NCBI RefSeq assembly: GCF_016746095.1
Contig: NZ_JAERTY010000013.1
Span: 62,001 to 126,000 of the forward strand
Length of the DNA stretch: 64,000 nucleotides
DNA from: Sphingobacterium faecale
GTDB lineage: Bacteria; Bacteroidota; Bacteroidia; Sphingobacteriales; Sphingobacteriaceae
Direction of reading: 5' to 3'
Below the pieces are notes generated by a model, which made no database searches, was not told the DNA's origin, and saw only the letters and a list, made by a program, of their open reading frames with translations. Both the position numbers and the translations under genes were made by a program. Every line of letters begins with the position of its first letter. Position 1 is the first letter of the stretch. Positions 36,275 through 45,885 of the stretch are shown here, piece by piece.

Positions 36275-37444
36275 ATGGATCAGGATAGACTTGCATATCT
36301 ATTTTCAAAATATCTACAAAACACCATCAGTAAGACAGAATTAGCTGATTTGTTACGGAGAATCAAAAAAGAAGATGATGCTATACTAGATGATATTATA
36401 GATAGATTAGGGTATGCCGGTAAAGAACCTCTAGGATTATTACAGGATGATTTTGACCAGAATAAAAACTATGAAAGAATACGGGAGCAGATTATGGGAG
36501 AGCCTCTCGTCAGAAGGAGTCGTTTTTTTAATCTAAAAAAGACTATACTGTTTGCAGCTTCTGTTCTCTTGATTGTATCTATAGGTTTATTCTTTTTACA
36601 GCGCCAATTTGATAATGCTCAAGTTTTGTCAGATAATGATATACAGTTACCAGAAGGGCAACAGGCGGTGATTATACTGGAGGATGGGAGCTCCCTAGAC
36701 CTGATGAAATCTGACAAGAAGTTGCTGGACCGTGAAGGTATACAGCTGGTCTTGTCCGCTACCGGTGAGGTTACTTTTAGGATCAATACGCGCGACGGCA
36801 AGCATACAAAGAATCATACATTTTTATCCCCTAAGGGGACTTCATCTGTCGTTATCTTATCCGATGGGACCAAGGTTTGGCTAAATTCGGGTTCCAAGAT
36901 CACCTATCCGACTGTTTTTTCATCCCAACAGCGAGCCGTTACATTAGATGGTGAGGCCTATTTTGAAGTACAGCACAATCCTTTACAGCCCTTTATAGTA
37001 TCCAGTGGGCGGACAGCCATAAGGGTTTTAGGAACAGAATTTAATGTAGCTACCAATATCGAAACCGATAAGATATTTACCACCTTGGTTTCGGGGTCCG
37101 TTGAAGTTCATACGGCAAATAACATGGAGTTATTGAAGCCAAATATGCAATCCGTGACCCATACTTTTTCCGACCAGATTGAGACTAGAGAGATTGAGCT
37201 CAGAGAGGTTCTGGCTTGGAAAGAGGGGTATTTCCGGTTTAAAAACGACGATATTAAAGTGGTGTTGAACAAAATAAAAACATGGTACGATATCGACGGA
37301 TTCGAAATTAAAAACTATACGCAGGATCGTTTTACAGGATCCATTGTCAGGACGCGTAAGTTGTCCGAATTATTGGGGCAATTAGAAAAAATATCAAACT
37401 ACAAATTCAGAATTGAAGAAGGGAGGGTTATCGTTATGAATTAA
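36275..37444 (+). CDS. FecR-family anti-sigma factor
   Basis: A 389-residue protein with the layout of the family: cytoplasmic helices (1-85), a TM helix (about residues 88-108), the periplasmic FecR domain (LSDGTKVWLNSGSKITYP and LDGEAYFEVQHNPLQPF) and a C-terminal DUF4974 domain (about 315-389). It links the sigma factor encoded just upstream to the STN-bearing SusC encoded just downstream. Confidence 0.92.
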   Translation: MDQDRLAYLFSKYLQNTISKTELADLLRRIKKEDDAILDDIIDRLGYAGKEPLGLLQDDFDQNKNYERIREQIMGEPLVRRSRFFNLKKTILFAASVLLIVSIGLFFLQRQFDNAQVLSDNDIQLPEGQQAVIILEDGSSLDLMKSDKKLLDREGIQLVLSATGEVTFRINTRDGKHTKNHTFLSPKGTSSVVILSDGTKVWLNSGSKITYPTVFSSQQRAVTLDGEAYFEVQHNPLQPFIVSSGRTAIRVLGTEFNVATNIETDKIFTTLVSGSVEVHTANNMELLKPNMQSVTHTFSDQIETREIELREVLAWKEGYFRFKNDDIKVVLNKIKTWYDIDGFEIKNYTQDRFTGSIVRTRKLSELLGQLEKISNYKFRIEEGRVIVMN

Positions 37445-37461
37445 AGAAGTAGTCTCATAAA

Positions 37462-37488
37462 ATCGGAAGTGCTACCAACACTCCCGAT
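37462..37488 (+). other. hairpin between FecR and SusC genes
   Basis: ATCGGAAGTG (37462-37471) pairs with CACTCCCGAT (37479-37488) over 9 of 10 positions around a 7-nt loop. It sits in the 112-nt gap before the SusC gene and lacks a T tract. It may act as an RNA processing or attenuation signal. Confidence 0.4.
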
Positions 37489-37556
37489 CTAAAAAGTCTA
37501 GTGATATAGATCAACAGATGTGAATAAGTAAACTATTATCAACCAAACACTACCAA

Positions 37557-40500
37557 ATGTATAAAATCTATTTTAATAATCGCATAAGACTGCGACAGTG
37601 CTTGATCAAATGCATTAAAATCATGAAAATAGTTGCGTTTTTTATAATGGCAATTTTACTCCATGTACAAGCCTCTACGTATGGGCAGAAAGTCTCTCTT
37701 AATTTCAAAAATGCTTCTTTGAGTGACGTACTGGACGAAATACAGAAGCAGACGGGTTATGACTTCCTATATAACAGTGCACTGATTGATGGACAGCATA
37801 CGATCACAATCAGAACCAAGAATACCGATGTCAGCAAGGTGCTGTCACAGGTGCTGGCCGCTCAGGGACTAGATTTTGAGGTGGATAATAAATCCGTTTT
37901 GATCAAGCGCTCTAAGCGTATGTTGGCTATAGAGGCCCAACAGCTAGAGTCTGGGAAGAGAGAAAATCAAAGACGGGTAATAACAGGCAAAGTCAGGAGT
38001 ATCGCCGGCAACGTTCTTACAGGAGCTACCGTGACTGTTAAAGGTAGCCCGGTCGGCACGTCGACAGATTCGGAAGGAACCTATTCGATAACGCTTGATA
38101 AAGATCATAAGGTCTTGGTTTTTACTTCTGTGGGGTATGATAGTCAAGAGGTCGTGGTAGGAAATCAATCCGTTATAAACGTAGTCTTACAAGAACAAGT
38201 TGACGATTTGGATGAAGTGGTAGTCGTTGGCTACCGTACCGTCAAGAAAGAATTGGTAAATGGAGCCGTATCCACGATACAGATGGCGGACAAGGAGAAA
38301 CAAACAATCACCCATGCTTCTCAAGCACTATACGGCACCAATGGAATTCATGTCAATCAAGGCGGGGCACCTCCGGGACGGGATGGAACGACCATTCGTA
38401 TTCGTGGAGTAAATACACTGGGCAACTCTAATCCTTTGGTTCTGCTTGATGGAATCGAATACAATTTGGGGGAGATCGATCCGGCGGATATCGAAACAAT
38501 AACTGTATTGAAAGATGCTTCAGCTGCTATTTATGGGTCTAGAGCTTCCAACGGTGTGATTTTAGTTACGTCAAAGCAAGGTAAAGTCGGTAAAACCAAG
38601 ATTGAGTTACGCAGTCATGGAGGTATGCAACAGGCTACCTATCTGCCTGATGTCGTCGATGATCCGATACTGTACATGCAGATGCGGAATAGAGCCGAGG
38701 CTAATTCCGGCAAAATGGCATTAACTTACTCGCAGGACCAGATTGATGAATATAGAGAAGGCCTGCTGACAGACCCTTCCGTATACCCTGCAACTAACTG
38801 GTTTGATGTTGTACTTGAAAATGGGTGGATGCAGCAGCATAATGCACGTGCGACTGGCGGTAATGATATATATAATTTTACTATAGGTGGTGGATATATG
38901 AAGCAGAAAGGTGTATTCATTGCTAATGATGATGCCAATCGGTATTCTTTTGATATTAAAGTTGCGGTCCAAGCGACCCCCCGTTTGAAAATAAATGCAG
39001 GAATGTTAGGTAATCTTAGGGAGTTTAATGCCAATATAGGTAGCTTGCTCAATTCGTTGATGCGAAGCCTTCCTATCTTTTCAGATTATCACCGCAATGG
39101 TTATTACGGTGGATCTTGGCTATATACACCAGGACGTAATAACCTCGAAAATCCAAGGATGTTGGTCGAACAAGGGGCGACCTATCGCGATTATCAGGAA
39201 ACGCTGACGAATATAAACCTAGAATACAAGTTACCTTTTAATATTACATATCACAATACCCTTGGTTATCGTCGAAACGATCACTTCTCCAAAGATTTTG
39301 TGCCAGAGATGTATTATGTAGATCCCAAAACCGGTTACACCAAGACATTTAACACATCGGTTCCGAGCGTAAAAGATTGGGATTCCCTTTTAAAGCAGTT
39401 TACATTTTCGCAACGACTAGTCTATGATCAGGAATTTGAAAATCATCATTTTCACGTGATGCTGGGGCAGGATTATCAAGTGAATAAAGCTATAGGTTTC
39501 CAAGCCTATAATTGGGGTTTTTATGACAATTCACTACGTGAATTAAATGCACTTTCGGATCAAACTAATGCACAGGCTACTGGTAGTTCTTCTTTGGATA
39601 AGTTGGCATCGGTCTACTCCAGATTGGCTTATGATTATAAACAGAAATATATTGTAGAAGGTTCTGTTCGGTACGATGGGAGTTCCAGATTTGCCCCTGG
39701 CAATCAGTGGTCCTTTTTCCCCTCCATGTCGGTGGGTTGGATCCTAAGCAAGGAGAAGTTCTTCGCTGTTCCTCAGATTGATCAGTTAAAACTTCGTGCA
39801 TCAATCGGCAAGCTTGGGAATCAGGCCGTCAGTATCGGTGCCTACAATAGTACCGTAAATATCAGTAATGCCTACAATTATACCTTTGGTGGAGATGTTT
39901 TTGGAGGAGCCGCTATTACTGCTCTGACCGACAGGGATATCCGGTGGGAGTCTACGCTATCCTACAATGGCGGATTTGATATGAGTCTATTAGGTAAGCT
40001 GTCTGTTACGGCCGATTATTTTTATAAAAGGACCTACGATATTCTGAGGGCGATATCGATTCCAGGGCAGATAGGAGGTTTGAGCGGCCCTACGGTCAAT
40101 TTAGGTAAGGTAGATAATAAAGGATGGGAGATTGGACTCAACTTTAATGATCAGCGGGGCGATTTTTCTTATGCATTGAATAGTTCGGTAAGTTATGTTA
40201 AAAACAAAGTTGTCGATATTGCCGGACAGCAGTCCATATCCGGAAGGTACATCATTAAAGAAGGATACCCGATCAATTCTTACTATCTGTATGAAGCCGA
40301 TGGTTACTACCAGTCACAAGAGGAAATCGACAATGCTAAAGCCGTTTATGGAACGCGTGCCAAGCTTAGACCAGGATATATAAAATATAAAAACCATACT
40401 GATGATAATTACATCGACGACGAAGATAAAATCATAACAGGTAGTTCTATTCCAGATTACACCTATAGTTTTGGTACCCGATTGGGCTATAAAAATTTTG

Positions 40501-40934
40501 TGCTCGACGCGCAGTTTCAAGGGGTGGCCAACATAGATGTCTACCCAGGAGGTAATGTAGCTCTCCCTTTTAATAATGGGGCAAATGTAACGTACGAATG
40601 GGCTCGGGATTCATGGACCCCTAACAATCCGAATGCAAAACTACCGCTTCTCACTACAGTGACAGATGCGGGCGAAAACTTTATTAATTCCACTTTTTGG
40701 TTACAGGATGCTTCTTATCTGAGGATGAAGAATATATCATTGACTTTCAATATGCCTGAAAAATGGCTTAAAAGGTGGGGCGCGAGCAAAATGGGAGTTT
40801 ACCTGAGCGGGCAGAATCTGTGGACTTTGAGTAAGTTTAAAATGATGGATCCCGAAATGACTACCACTTTGGCAAATCTAAATGAGTATCCAAATCTCAA
40901 GAGTTATAGCCTGGGCTTAAATTTAACCTTTTAA
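37557..40934 (+). CDS. SusC/RagA TonB-dependent transporter with STN signalling domain
   Basis: A 1125-residue outer-membrane transporter: N-terminal extension and signal (ending near STYGQ), STN domain (ASLSDVLDEIQKQTGYDFLY, about 55-120), carboxypeptidase-regulatory-like domain (about 140-210), SusC signature DEVVVVGYRTVKKE, plug with ITVLKDASAAIYGSRASNG, and barrel ending in LGLNLTF. The ATG at 37623 would give a shorter conventional signal. It is preceded by FecR and followed 12 nt later by SusD. Confidence 0.92.
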   Translation: MYKIYFNNRIRLRQCLIKCIKIMKIVAFFIMAILLHVQASTYGQKVSLNFKNASLSDVLDEIQKQTGYDFLYNSALIDGQHTITIRTKNTDVSKVLSQVLAAQGLDFEVDNKSVLIKRSKRMLAIEAQQLESGKRENQRRVITGKVRSIAGNVLTGATVTVKGSPVGTSTDSEGTYSITLDKDHKVLVFTSVGYDSQEVVVGNQSVINVVLQEQVDDLDEVVVVGYRTVKKELVNGAVSTIQMADKEKQTITHASQALYGTNGIHVNQGGAPPGRDGTTIRIRGVNTLGNSNPLVLLDGIEYNLGEIDPADIETITVLKDASAAIYGSRASNGVILVTSKQGKVGKTKIELRSHGGMQQATYLPDVVDDPILYMQMRNRAEANSGKMALTYSQDQIDEYREGLLTDPSVYPATNWFDVVLENGWMQQHNARATGGNDIYNFTIGGGYMKQKGVFIANDDANRYSFDIKVAVQATPRLKINAGMLGNLREFNANIGSLLNSLMRSLPIFSDYHRNGYYGGSWLYTPGRNNLENPRMLVEQGATYRDYQETLTNINLEYKLPFNITYHNTLGYRRNDHFSKDFVPEMYYVDPKTGYTKTFNTSVPSVKDWDSLLKQFTFSQRLVYDQEFENHHFHVMLGQDYQVNKAIGFQAYNWGFYDNSLRELNALSDQTNAQATGSSSLDKLASVYSRLAYDYKQKYIVEGSVRYDGSSRFAPGNQWSFFPSMSVGWILSKEKFFAVPQIDQLKLRASIGKLGNQAVSIGAYNSTVNISNAYNYTFGGDVFGGAAITALTDRDIRWESTLSYNGGFDMSLLGKLSVTADYFYKRTYDILRAISIPGQIGGLSGPTVNLGKVDNKGWEIGLNFNDQRGDFSYALNSSVSYVKNKVVDIAGQQSISGRYIIKEGYPINSYYLYEADGYYQSQEEIDNAKAVYGTRAKLRPGYIKYKNHTDDNYIDDEDKIITGSSIPDYTYSFGTRLGYKNFVLDAQFQGVANIDVYPGGNVALPFNNGANVTYEWARDSWTPNNPNAKLPLLTTVTDAGENFINSTFWLQDASYLRMKNISLTFNMPEKWLKRWGASKMGVYLSGQNLWTLSKFKMMDPEMTTTLANLNEYPNLKSYSLGLNLTF

Positions 40935-40946
40935 ACTAGAACAGAC

Positions 40947-42530
40947 ATGTCTAAGTTAAGAATATTTGCACTATTGGTCACAGTCATTACCATTTATTCG
41001 TGTGACCTAACAGTTTATCCTACCGATAAGTACGACCAAGATACATTTTGGTTGGGCGAAAAAACAGCTAGGGCGGGGCTCACAGGCTGTTATGCCGTGC
41101 TAACCGAACAATATTTATATGGGAGTGCGGCCCCCCTTTGGGAGGAAACAGCAACCCCCAATGCGTACAATTATGATAACAGTCAAGGTTGGAATAGTAT
41201 CTCATTGGGTACTCATACGGCCGATCAGGGGATTTTCAACGGAAGATGGATTTCTGCATATAGAGGCATAGGACGTTGTAATGCCTTGTTGGATAATATT
41301 GACCGTAACACGGTCTTGTCGGGAGCGGAGATTACGCAAATGAAAGCAGAAGCAAGATTTTTAAGAGCACTTTATTATCAGATTCTGATAACCTATTATA
41401 AGGACGTTCCTTTGGTAAAGGTAGAAGCCGAACTTGGGCAGAAAGATCTGTCCCGTAATCCGCACCAGGAAGTCGTCGGGTTTATCCTCGAAGAGCTAGA
41501 TGAAATAGCTTCGATACTGCCCACGCGGTATAGCCAACGCAGTGATATGGGAAGACCTACACGTGGAGCTGTGCTGGCACTCAAAAGCCGTTTGTTACTG
41601 TTTGAAGCTTCTCCTTTGAATAGTACTGATAGCGCTACGGATAAATGGGCAAAGGCATCCTCGGCAGCTCGCGCGGTTATCGATCTGGGTGTCTATAGTT
41701 TACACAGTAATTATCGCAACCTATTTTCCGTAGGGGCCGAGAATAGTACTGAAAGTATCTTTGATGTACAGTATATCAATGAGCCGGGGATGGGCAGTAA
41801 TTTTGATGTCATATTGAGACAGTATAATACAGCTGCTCCACTCAAAGGACTTGTAGACAGTTATTGGATGCTTGATGGCCGTCCGCGTAGTAGTTCTATC
41901 TATGTTAGTTCTCCAGCATATGAGAATTTAGATCCTCGTTTCAAAGCAACAGTTGTATATCCCGGATCTACCTTCATGGGAGAAGTGGTACGTCCAGACG
42001 GCAACAATACAAAATTCAAGACGCCACAGACAGGATTTACCTTCAAAAAATATAGTGTATACGACGCTGCGGCCACCTCGGGCGAGGAGAATATAGGAGA
42101 AGGCCGTTCCGAGATCAATTATATGGTATTACGTTATGCCGATATATTGCTGATGTATGCCGAGGCTATGAACGAGCAGGGTTTGTTGACACCGGATATC
42201 TGGAATATGACGGTAAAGGAAATCCGTAGAAGAGCGGGCTTCACAGCTACTTCAGCCTTAGAATATCCAGGGGTTGATCCTGCTGTTTTGCGTGAACATA
42301 TCCGCTATGAGAGACGCGTGGAATTTGCGGGCGAAGGATTTTATTACAATGACATCCGACGTTGGAAGCTGGCCGAAACCGCCTTACCAGGGAATATCCA
42401 GAAGCACGATGGGACCATTATCATAACACGATCTTTTGATGCAACGCGAGACTATTGGTGGCCGGTACCTACTACACAGATGGAACTGAACCCCAACCTT
42501 AAACCGAATAACCCAGGATGGGGAAATTAG
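40947..42530 (+). CDS. SusD/RagB-family lipoprotein
   Basis: A 527-residue outer-membrane lipoprotein with lipobox YSC (Cys19). SusD hallmarks are KAEARFLRALYYQILITYYK, VLRYADILLMYAEAM and VEFAGEGFYYNDIRRWK, ending in WPVPTTQMELNPNLKPN. It pairs with the SusC encoded upstream. The ligand cannot be told from sequence. Confidence 0.92.
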   Translation: MSKLRIFALLVTVITIYSCDLTVYPTDKYDQDTFWLGEKTARAGLTGCYAVLTEQYLYGSAAPLWEETATPNAYNYDNSQGWNSISLGTHTADQGIFNGRWISAYRGIGRCNALLDNIDRNTVLSGAEITQMKAEARFLRALYYQILITYYKDVPLVKVEAELGQKDLSRNPHQEVVGFILEELDEIASILPTRYSQRSDMGRPTRGAVLALKSRLLLFEASPLNSTDSATDKWAKASSAARAVIDLGVYSLHSNYRNLFSVGAENSTESIFDVQYINEPGMGSNFDVILRQYNTAAPLKGLVDSYWMLDGRPRSSSIYVSSPAYENLDPRFKATVVYPGSTFMGEVVRPDGNNTKFKTPQTGFTFKKYSVYDAAATSGEENIGEGRSEINYMVLRYADILLMYAEAMNEQGLLTPDIWNMTVKEIRRRAGFTATSALEYPGVDPAVLREHIRYERRVEFAGEGFYYNDIRRWKLAETALPGNIQKHDGTIIITRSFDATRDYWWPVPTTQMELNPNLKPNNPGWGN

Positions 42531-42541
42531 AAAAGAAGACT

Positions 42542-43552
42542 ATGAAATTACAAGATGTTTTTAATACTGTATTGATAACGGTAGCACTTTTTTTAGGAGC
42601 CTGTAAAGAGGAAAAACTACCCTTGTTAGATTTTTCCGATCCATTCGGCAATAGCGCTGAAAATAATCACCCCGTTCCTGAGTTAAAGGATAGCAAAAGA
42701 CCTATACTGATTACTGATGAGAGTGAGTATCAGGTGCTCATTGTGGACTCTTTAAGTGGTGGGATTATGTGGCAGTGGAAAGCTACAGATCATCTTAATA
42801 CAGCTGAAGCAGCCTGGTTTCGTGCGATGGACGAAGCAAAGGTGGTTTACAATAAAGAGTACGTACTGTTTACCGCGTCTAGCGGTGGTGCAGGTCTGGT
42901 TAGGATAGCAGACAAAAAACTTATGTTTTACACCAATGCCGGTGGAGGGCCACATTCGGCCGAATTATTGCCGGACGGAAACATAGTTGTTGCTTTAAGT
43001 AGTGGGAATGCCCTGAATTTATATCGTGTAGATGCCAACAAGCCTTATGTGTCTAATCCGATCAAACGGTATAATCTGACCTTTGGCCACAATGCAGTAT
43101 GGGATCTAAAGCGGGAGATCTTATGGACGACCGACGATCAGAATTTATATACATATCGATATGATAACAGTGATCCTGATAATCCTGATCTCATTAAGAC
43201 CCCTGATTTTTATCCCGTTCCGGACGGGCAGCCTCACGATCTGTTCCCGGTATATGGGCAGGATAAACTCTTTCTGACTACTACCAATGCAATTTGGATT
43301 TTTGATATTAATACCCAGGTCTTTTCCAAGAATGAATATTCCATGACGATGATAAAATCAATTTCCAATGGGCCGTCCGATTTTGGAACTTTAGTCATAA
43401 AGCCGACAAATGACTATTGGACCAATCGGTTGACAAATATAAAAGGTAGTAGCGTTTTTTTTAGAGAAAAATACAGGATGTATAAAGCCCGATGGTTTAT
43501 TGAAAACTCCTTTAGTTATCCCAGTGACCATCCCTATAGACAAAGCAAATAA
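42542..43552 (+). CDS. beta-propeller lipoprotein (DUF6528-like)
   Basis: Start chosen at 42542 (MKLQDVFN), giving a lipoprotein signal with Cys21 (FLGAC) and avoiding overlap with the SusD stop; an ATG at 42518 is inside SusD. The mature protein looks like a propeller of beta blades: RPILITDESEYQVLIVDS, GGIMWQWKA, GGGPHSAELLPDGNIVVAL and NLTFGHNAVWDLKREILWT. This pattern matches DUF6528 proteins that follow SusD in PULs. It probably sits on the cell surface or in the periplasm and binds ligand. Confidence 0.7.
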   Translation: MKLQDVFNTVLITVALFLGACKEEKLPLLDFSDPFGNSAENNHPVPELKDSKRPILITDESEYQVLIVDSLSGGIMWQWKATDHLNTAEAAWFRAMDEAKVVYNKEYVLFTASSGGAGLVRIADKKLMFYTNAGGGPHSAELLPDGNIVVALSSGNALNLYRVDANKPYVSNPIKRYNLTFGHNAVWDLKREILWTTDDQNLYTYRYDNSDPDNPDLIKTPDFYPVPDGQPHDLFPVYGQDKLFLTTTNAIWIFDINTQVFSKNEYSMTMIKSISNGPSDFGTLVIKPTNDYWTNRLTNIKGSSVFFREKYRMYKARWFIENSFSYPSDHPYRQSK

Positions 43553-43554
43553 CG

Positions 43555-44733
43555 ATGAAAACACAACTTATACATATCATCTTGGTGACCGTGTGGATGG
43601 CTGCACTTTCATCATGTAAAAAAGATACAAAATCTGCTGTACAGCAACCGGATTTTATTTCGACTTCCCTTTCTGGATCCTTATCTGTTGATGCCGGAGA
43701 GGAGTTCGAATTGTTTGTTCCTGACAATGAAGAAGGCGTAAAATATTCTTGGAGTATACCCGACATGCTCGATCTGCGGAGTGGGCAGGGAACCAATCGT
43801 ATAAAAGTAATTTCCAATATAGATAAAGGTATAGTTCCGGTCAAAAGTATCGGCGTTACAGCCGAAAGGGGTACCCAAAAAAGCTATACGCGGTGGCTGT
43901 ACCAAGAAATATCTATTCTTGCTCTCCCGCCCACGCTGGATGGCTACCGTACGAAACGATACGGGGCAAAGACCTGGATGATAGATAATCTAAATGAAGC
44001 AGGAGACGACGGCTCACTTGGTAAAACACACCCCAAATACCCTGATTTTGGTCGTTATTATACCTGGCACGAAGCAGTGACAGGAATCCCTAATGCTACA
44101 GCTTCGGATCACGGCTATGTGTGGGGTAGTAGTGGTACCGATGATGCAGGCAAGCCTTATGTGCTCGATGGCACTTATGCCAATGCTTCTAATATTCAGA
44201 TACAGGGTATTTGTCCAAAGGGCTGGCACATTCCCAATGCTAATGATTGGTATGACCTTTTAGTCGCCATAAAAGAAGATTTTAATGTTCCTGGTAATTC
44301 TTTAGACCAGATCAAGCAGATTAAAGAAGGGTATATCATAGCTTGGTCTCGTCAGGAAGGACTGAACAAAAGCATCGTTGCAGGAGACTGGGGTGTTATA
44401 GGTCCCTATTTAAAGGGGAGCCGTCCGCAAAGTGAAGGCGGGTTGTGGTTAGGTGGTACTACCTACACCCAAGGCAATTGGGGGCTCTTACCTACTTTTG
44501 TCGCTCAGAGCACCGATATCGGTTTCAATATACTTCCCAATGGATATTGGGTGTCTGCCACAGCTGCTTGGGGAGATGTCGAAGGATATTCATGGCATTT
44601 GGCGGCTGTCTTGAGAGAGCCCAATGATAACCGTCCATTACGGGTTACTATAGGGAATACAAATGCCAACTTTTCAAATAACCTATTGGGGATGGGGCAT
44701 TCTGTCTGCATAAGATGCGTTGCTAATTATTAA
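43555..44733 (+). CDS. FISUMP-domain lipoprotein
   Basis: A 392-residue lipoprotein, signal with Cys21 (LSSC). After a PKD-like stretch (about 40-105) it carries the Fibrobacter succinogenes major paralogous (FISUMP) domain: KTWMIDNLNEAG, YPDFGRYYTWHEAV, ICPKGWHIPNANDWYDLL and a C-terminal SVCIRCVAN. Cysteines inside the domain may form a disulphide. FISUMP domains are C-type-lectin-like and common on Bacteroidota surfaces. It begins 3 nt after the propeller gene. Confidence 0.8.
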   Translation: MKTQLIHIILVTVWMAALSSCKKDTKSAVQQPDFISTSLSGSLSVDAGEEFELFVPDNEEGVKYSWSIPDMLDLRSGQGTNRIKVISNIDKGIVPVKSIGVTAERGTQKSYTRWLYQEISILALPPTLDGYRTKRYGAKTWMIDNLNEAGDDGSLGKTHPKYPDFGRYYTWHEAVTGIPNATASDHGYVWGSSGTDDAGKPYVLDGTYANASNIQIQGICPKGWHIPNANDWYDLLVAIKEDFNVPGNSLDQIKQIKEGYIIAWSRQEGLNKSIVAGDWGVIGPYLKGSRPQSEGGLWLGGTTYTQGNWGLLPTFVAQSTDIGFNILPNGYWVSATAAWGDVEGYSWHLAAVLREPNDNRPLRVTIGNTNANFSNNLLGMGHSVCIRCVANY

Positions 44734-44770
44734 ATTATTATATTTAGAAATAACTAATAAATAATCAACC

Positions 44771-45856
44771 ATGAACCCAATTAAAAAACTAACATTATTC
44801 TTACAGGTCTGTCTTTTTGTGACCTTTTCTTTTGCGCAGACAGATAGTTATCGACCTCCTAAACTAACCGATCCTGACTCTTGGTCGATGATTCTTATTC
44901 CTGATGTGCAAAGCTATGTGAAATTTGAGCGCAATCACGGTATCTTAGAGTTGATGACAGGCTGGGTTGCCGAACAGATTGTGCCCTTGAATATACAGAT
45001 GGTACTCGGTACGGGCGATCTCGTCGAGCAGAACAATTGGCTCAGTCCCGATGGCAAACGTGCCAATCAGGCTAGTCCACAGCAGTGGAAGGCGGTGTCG
45101 CGGGCATTTGAAAGATTGGATGCTAAAGTACCTTATCTCAATGCCACCGGAAATCATGATTATGGGATCAAAAGTGTTGAAAACCGCAAGACCTACTACG
45201 ATGATTTTTTTCCCGTAGATCGCAATTTTATGGCGCAGCGATTGCTCAGCGAAGCGGGATTTAATGCCGATAACGACCCCTCTTTAGTGAATGCGGCTTA
45301 TACCTTCCGTAGTCCCTACAACGATGATTTTTTGTTTCTGGTCTTGGAGTTTGCGCCTAGAGATGCAACCATCGAATGGGCGAAGAAAATCATAGAAGAT
45401 AAAAAGTATAAGGATTATCGCGTCGTGCTACTGACGCACTCTTATCTCAACTCAAAGAGTGAGCATATTGTTAAGGAAAATTACCCCCTAGAGAACGGTA
45501 ATTACGGAAGAGCTGTTTTTGAAAAACTAGTACAGCCATCCAGTAATATTGAACTGGTCTTTTCAGGACATATCGGAAAACCAGATGATTTTGAAGGGCA
45601 CGTGGGCTATCGTACCGACAAAAACAGTGCAGGGCGTACTGTACATCAGATGACTTTTAATGCACAGGCTCTCGGTGGCGGATGGCATGGCAATGGTGGG
45701 GATGGCTGGTTGCGATGGCTAGAGTTTATGCCCGATAAAAGAACCGTCAAAGTAAAAACTTTTTCGCCCTTTTTTGCTATCTCTCCAACGACTCGGCAGT
45801 TTGCTTGGGAGCGGGCATCGTATAATGAGTTTGAGTTTCAATTCGATTCCAAATAA
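44771..45856 (+). CDS. secreted calcineurin-like metallophosphoesterase
   Basis: A 361-residue exported protein (signal ending in FSFAQ). Metallophosphoesterase motifs are in order: IPDVQSY (Asp45, with Gln replacing the more usual His), GTGDLVEQ (Asp83), NATGNHDYG (Asn128-His129-Asp130), THSYLN and SGHIGKPDD (GHxG). It should hydrolyse a phosphomonoester or phosphodiester in the periplasm or outside. It sits inside a SusCD operon, which suggests a phosphorylated substrate. Confidence 0.85.
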   Translation: MNPIKKLTLFLQVCLFVTFSFAQTDSYRPPKLTDPDSWSMILIPDVQSYVKFERNHGILELMTGWVAEQIVPLNIQMVLGTGDLVEQNNWLSPDGKRANQASPQQWKAVSRAFERLDAKVPYLNATGNHDYGIKSVENRKTYYDDFFPVDRNFMAQRLLSEAGFNADNDPSLVNAAYTFRSPYNDDFLFLVLEFAPRDATIEWAKKIIEDKKYKDYRVVLLTHSYLNSKSEHIVKENYPLENGNYGRAVFEKLVQPSSNIELVFSGHIGKPDDFEGHVGYRTDKNSAGRTVHQMTFNAQALGGGWHGNGGDGWLRWLEFMPDKRTVKVKTFSPFFAISPTTRQFAWERASYNEFEFQFDSK

Positions 45857-45885
45857 ACCTATTAGATACTAATTATAAAAACGTT

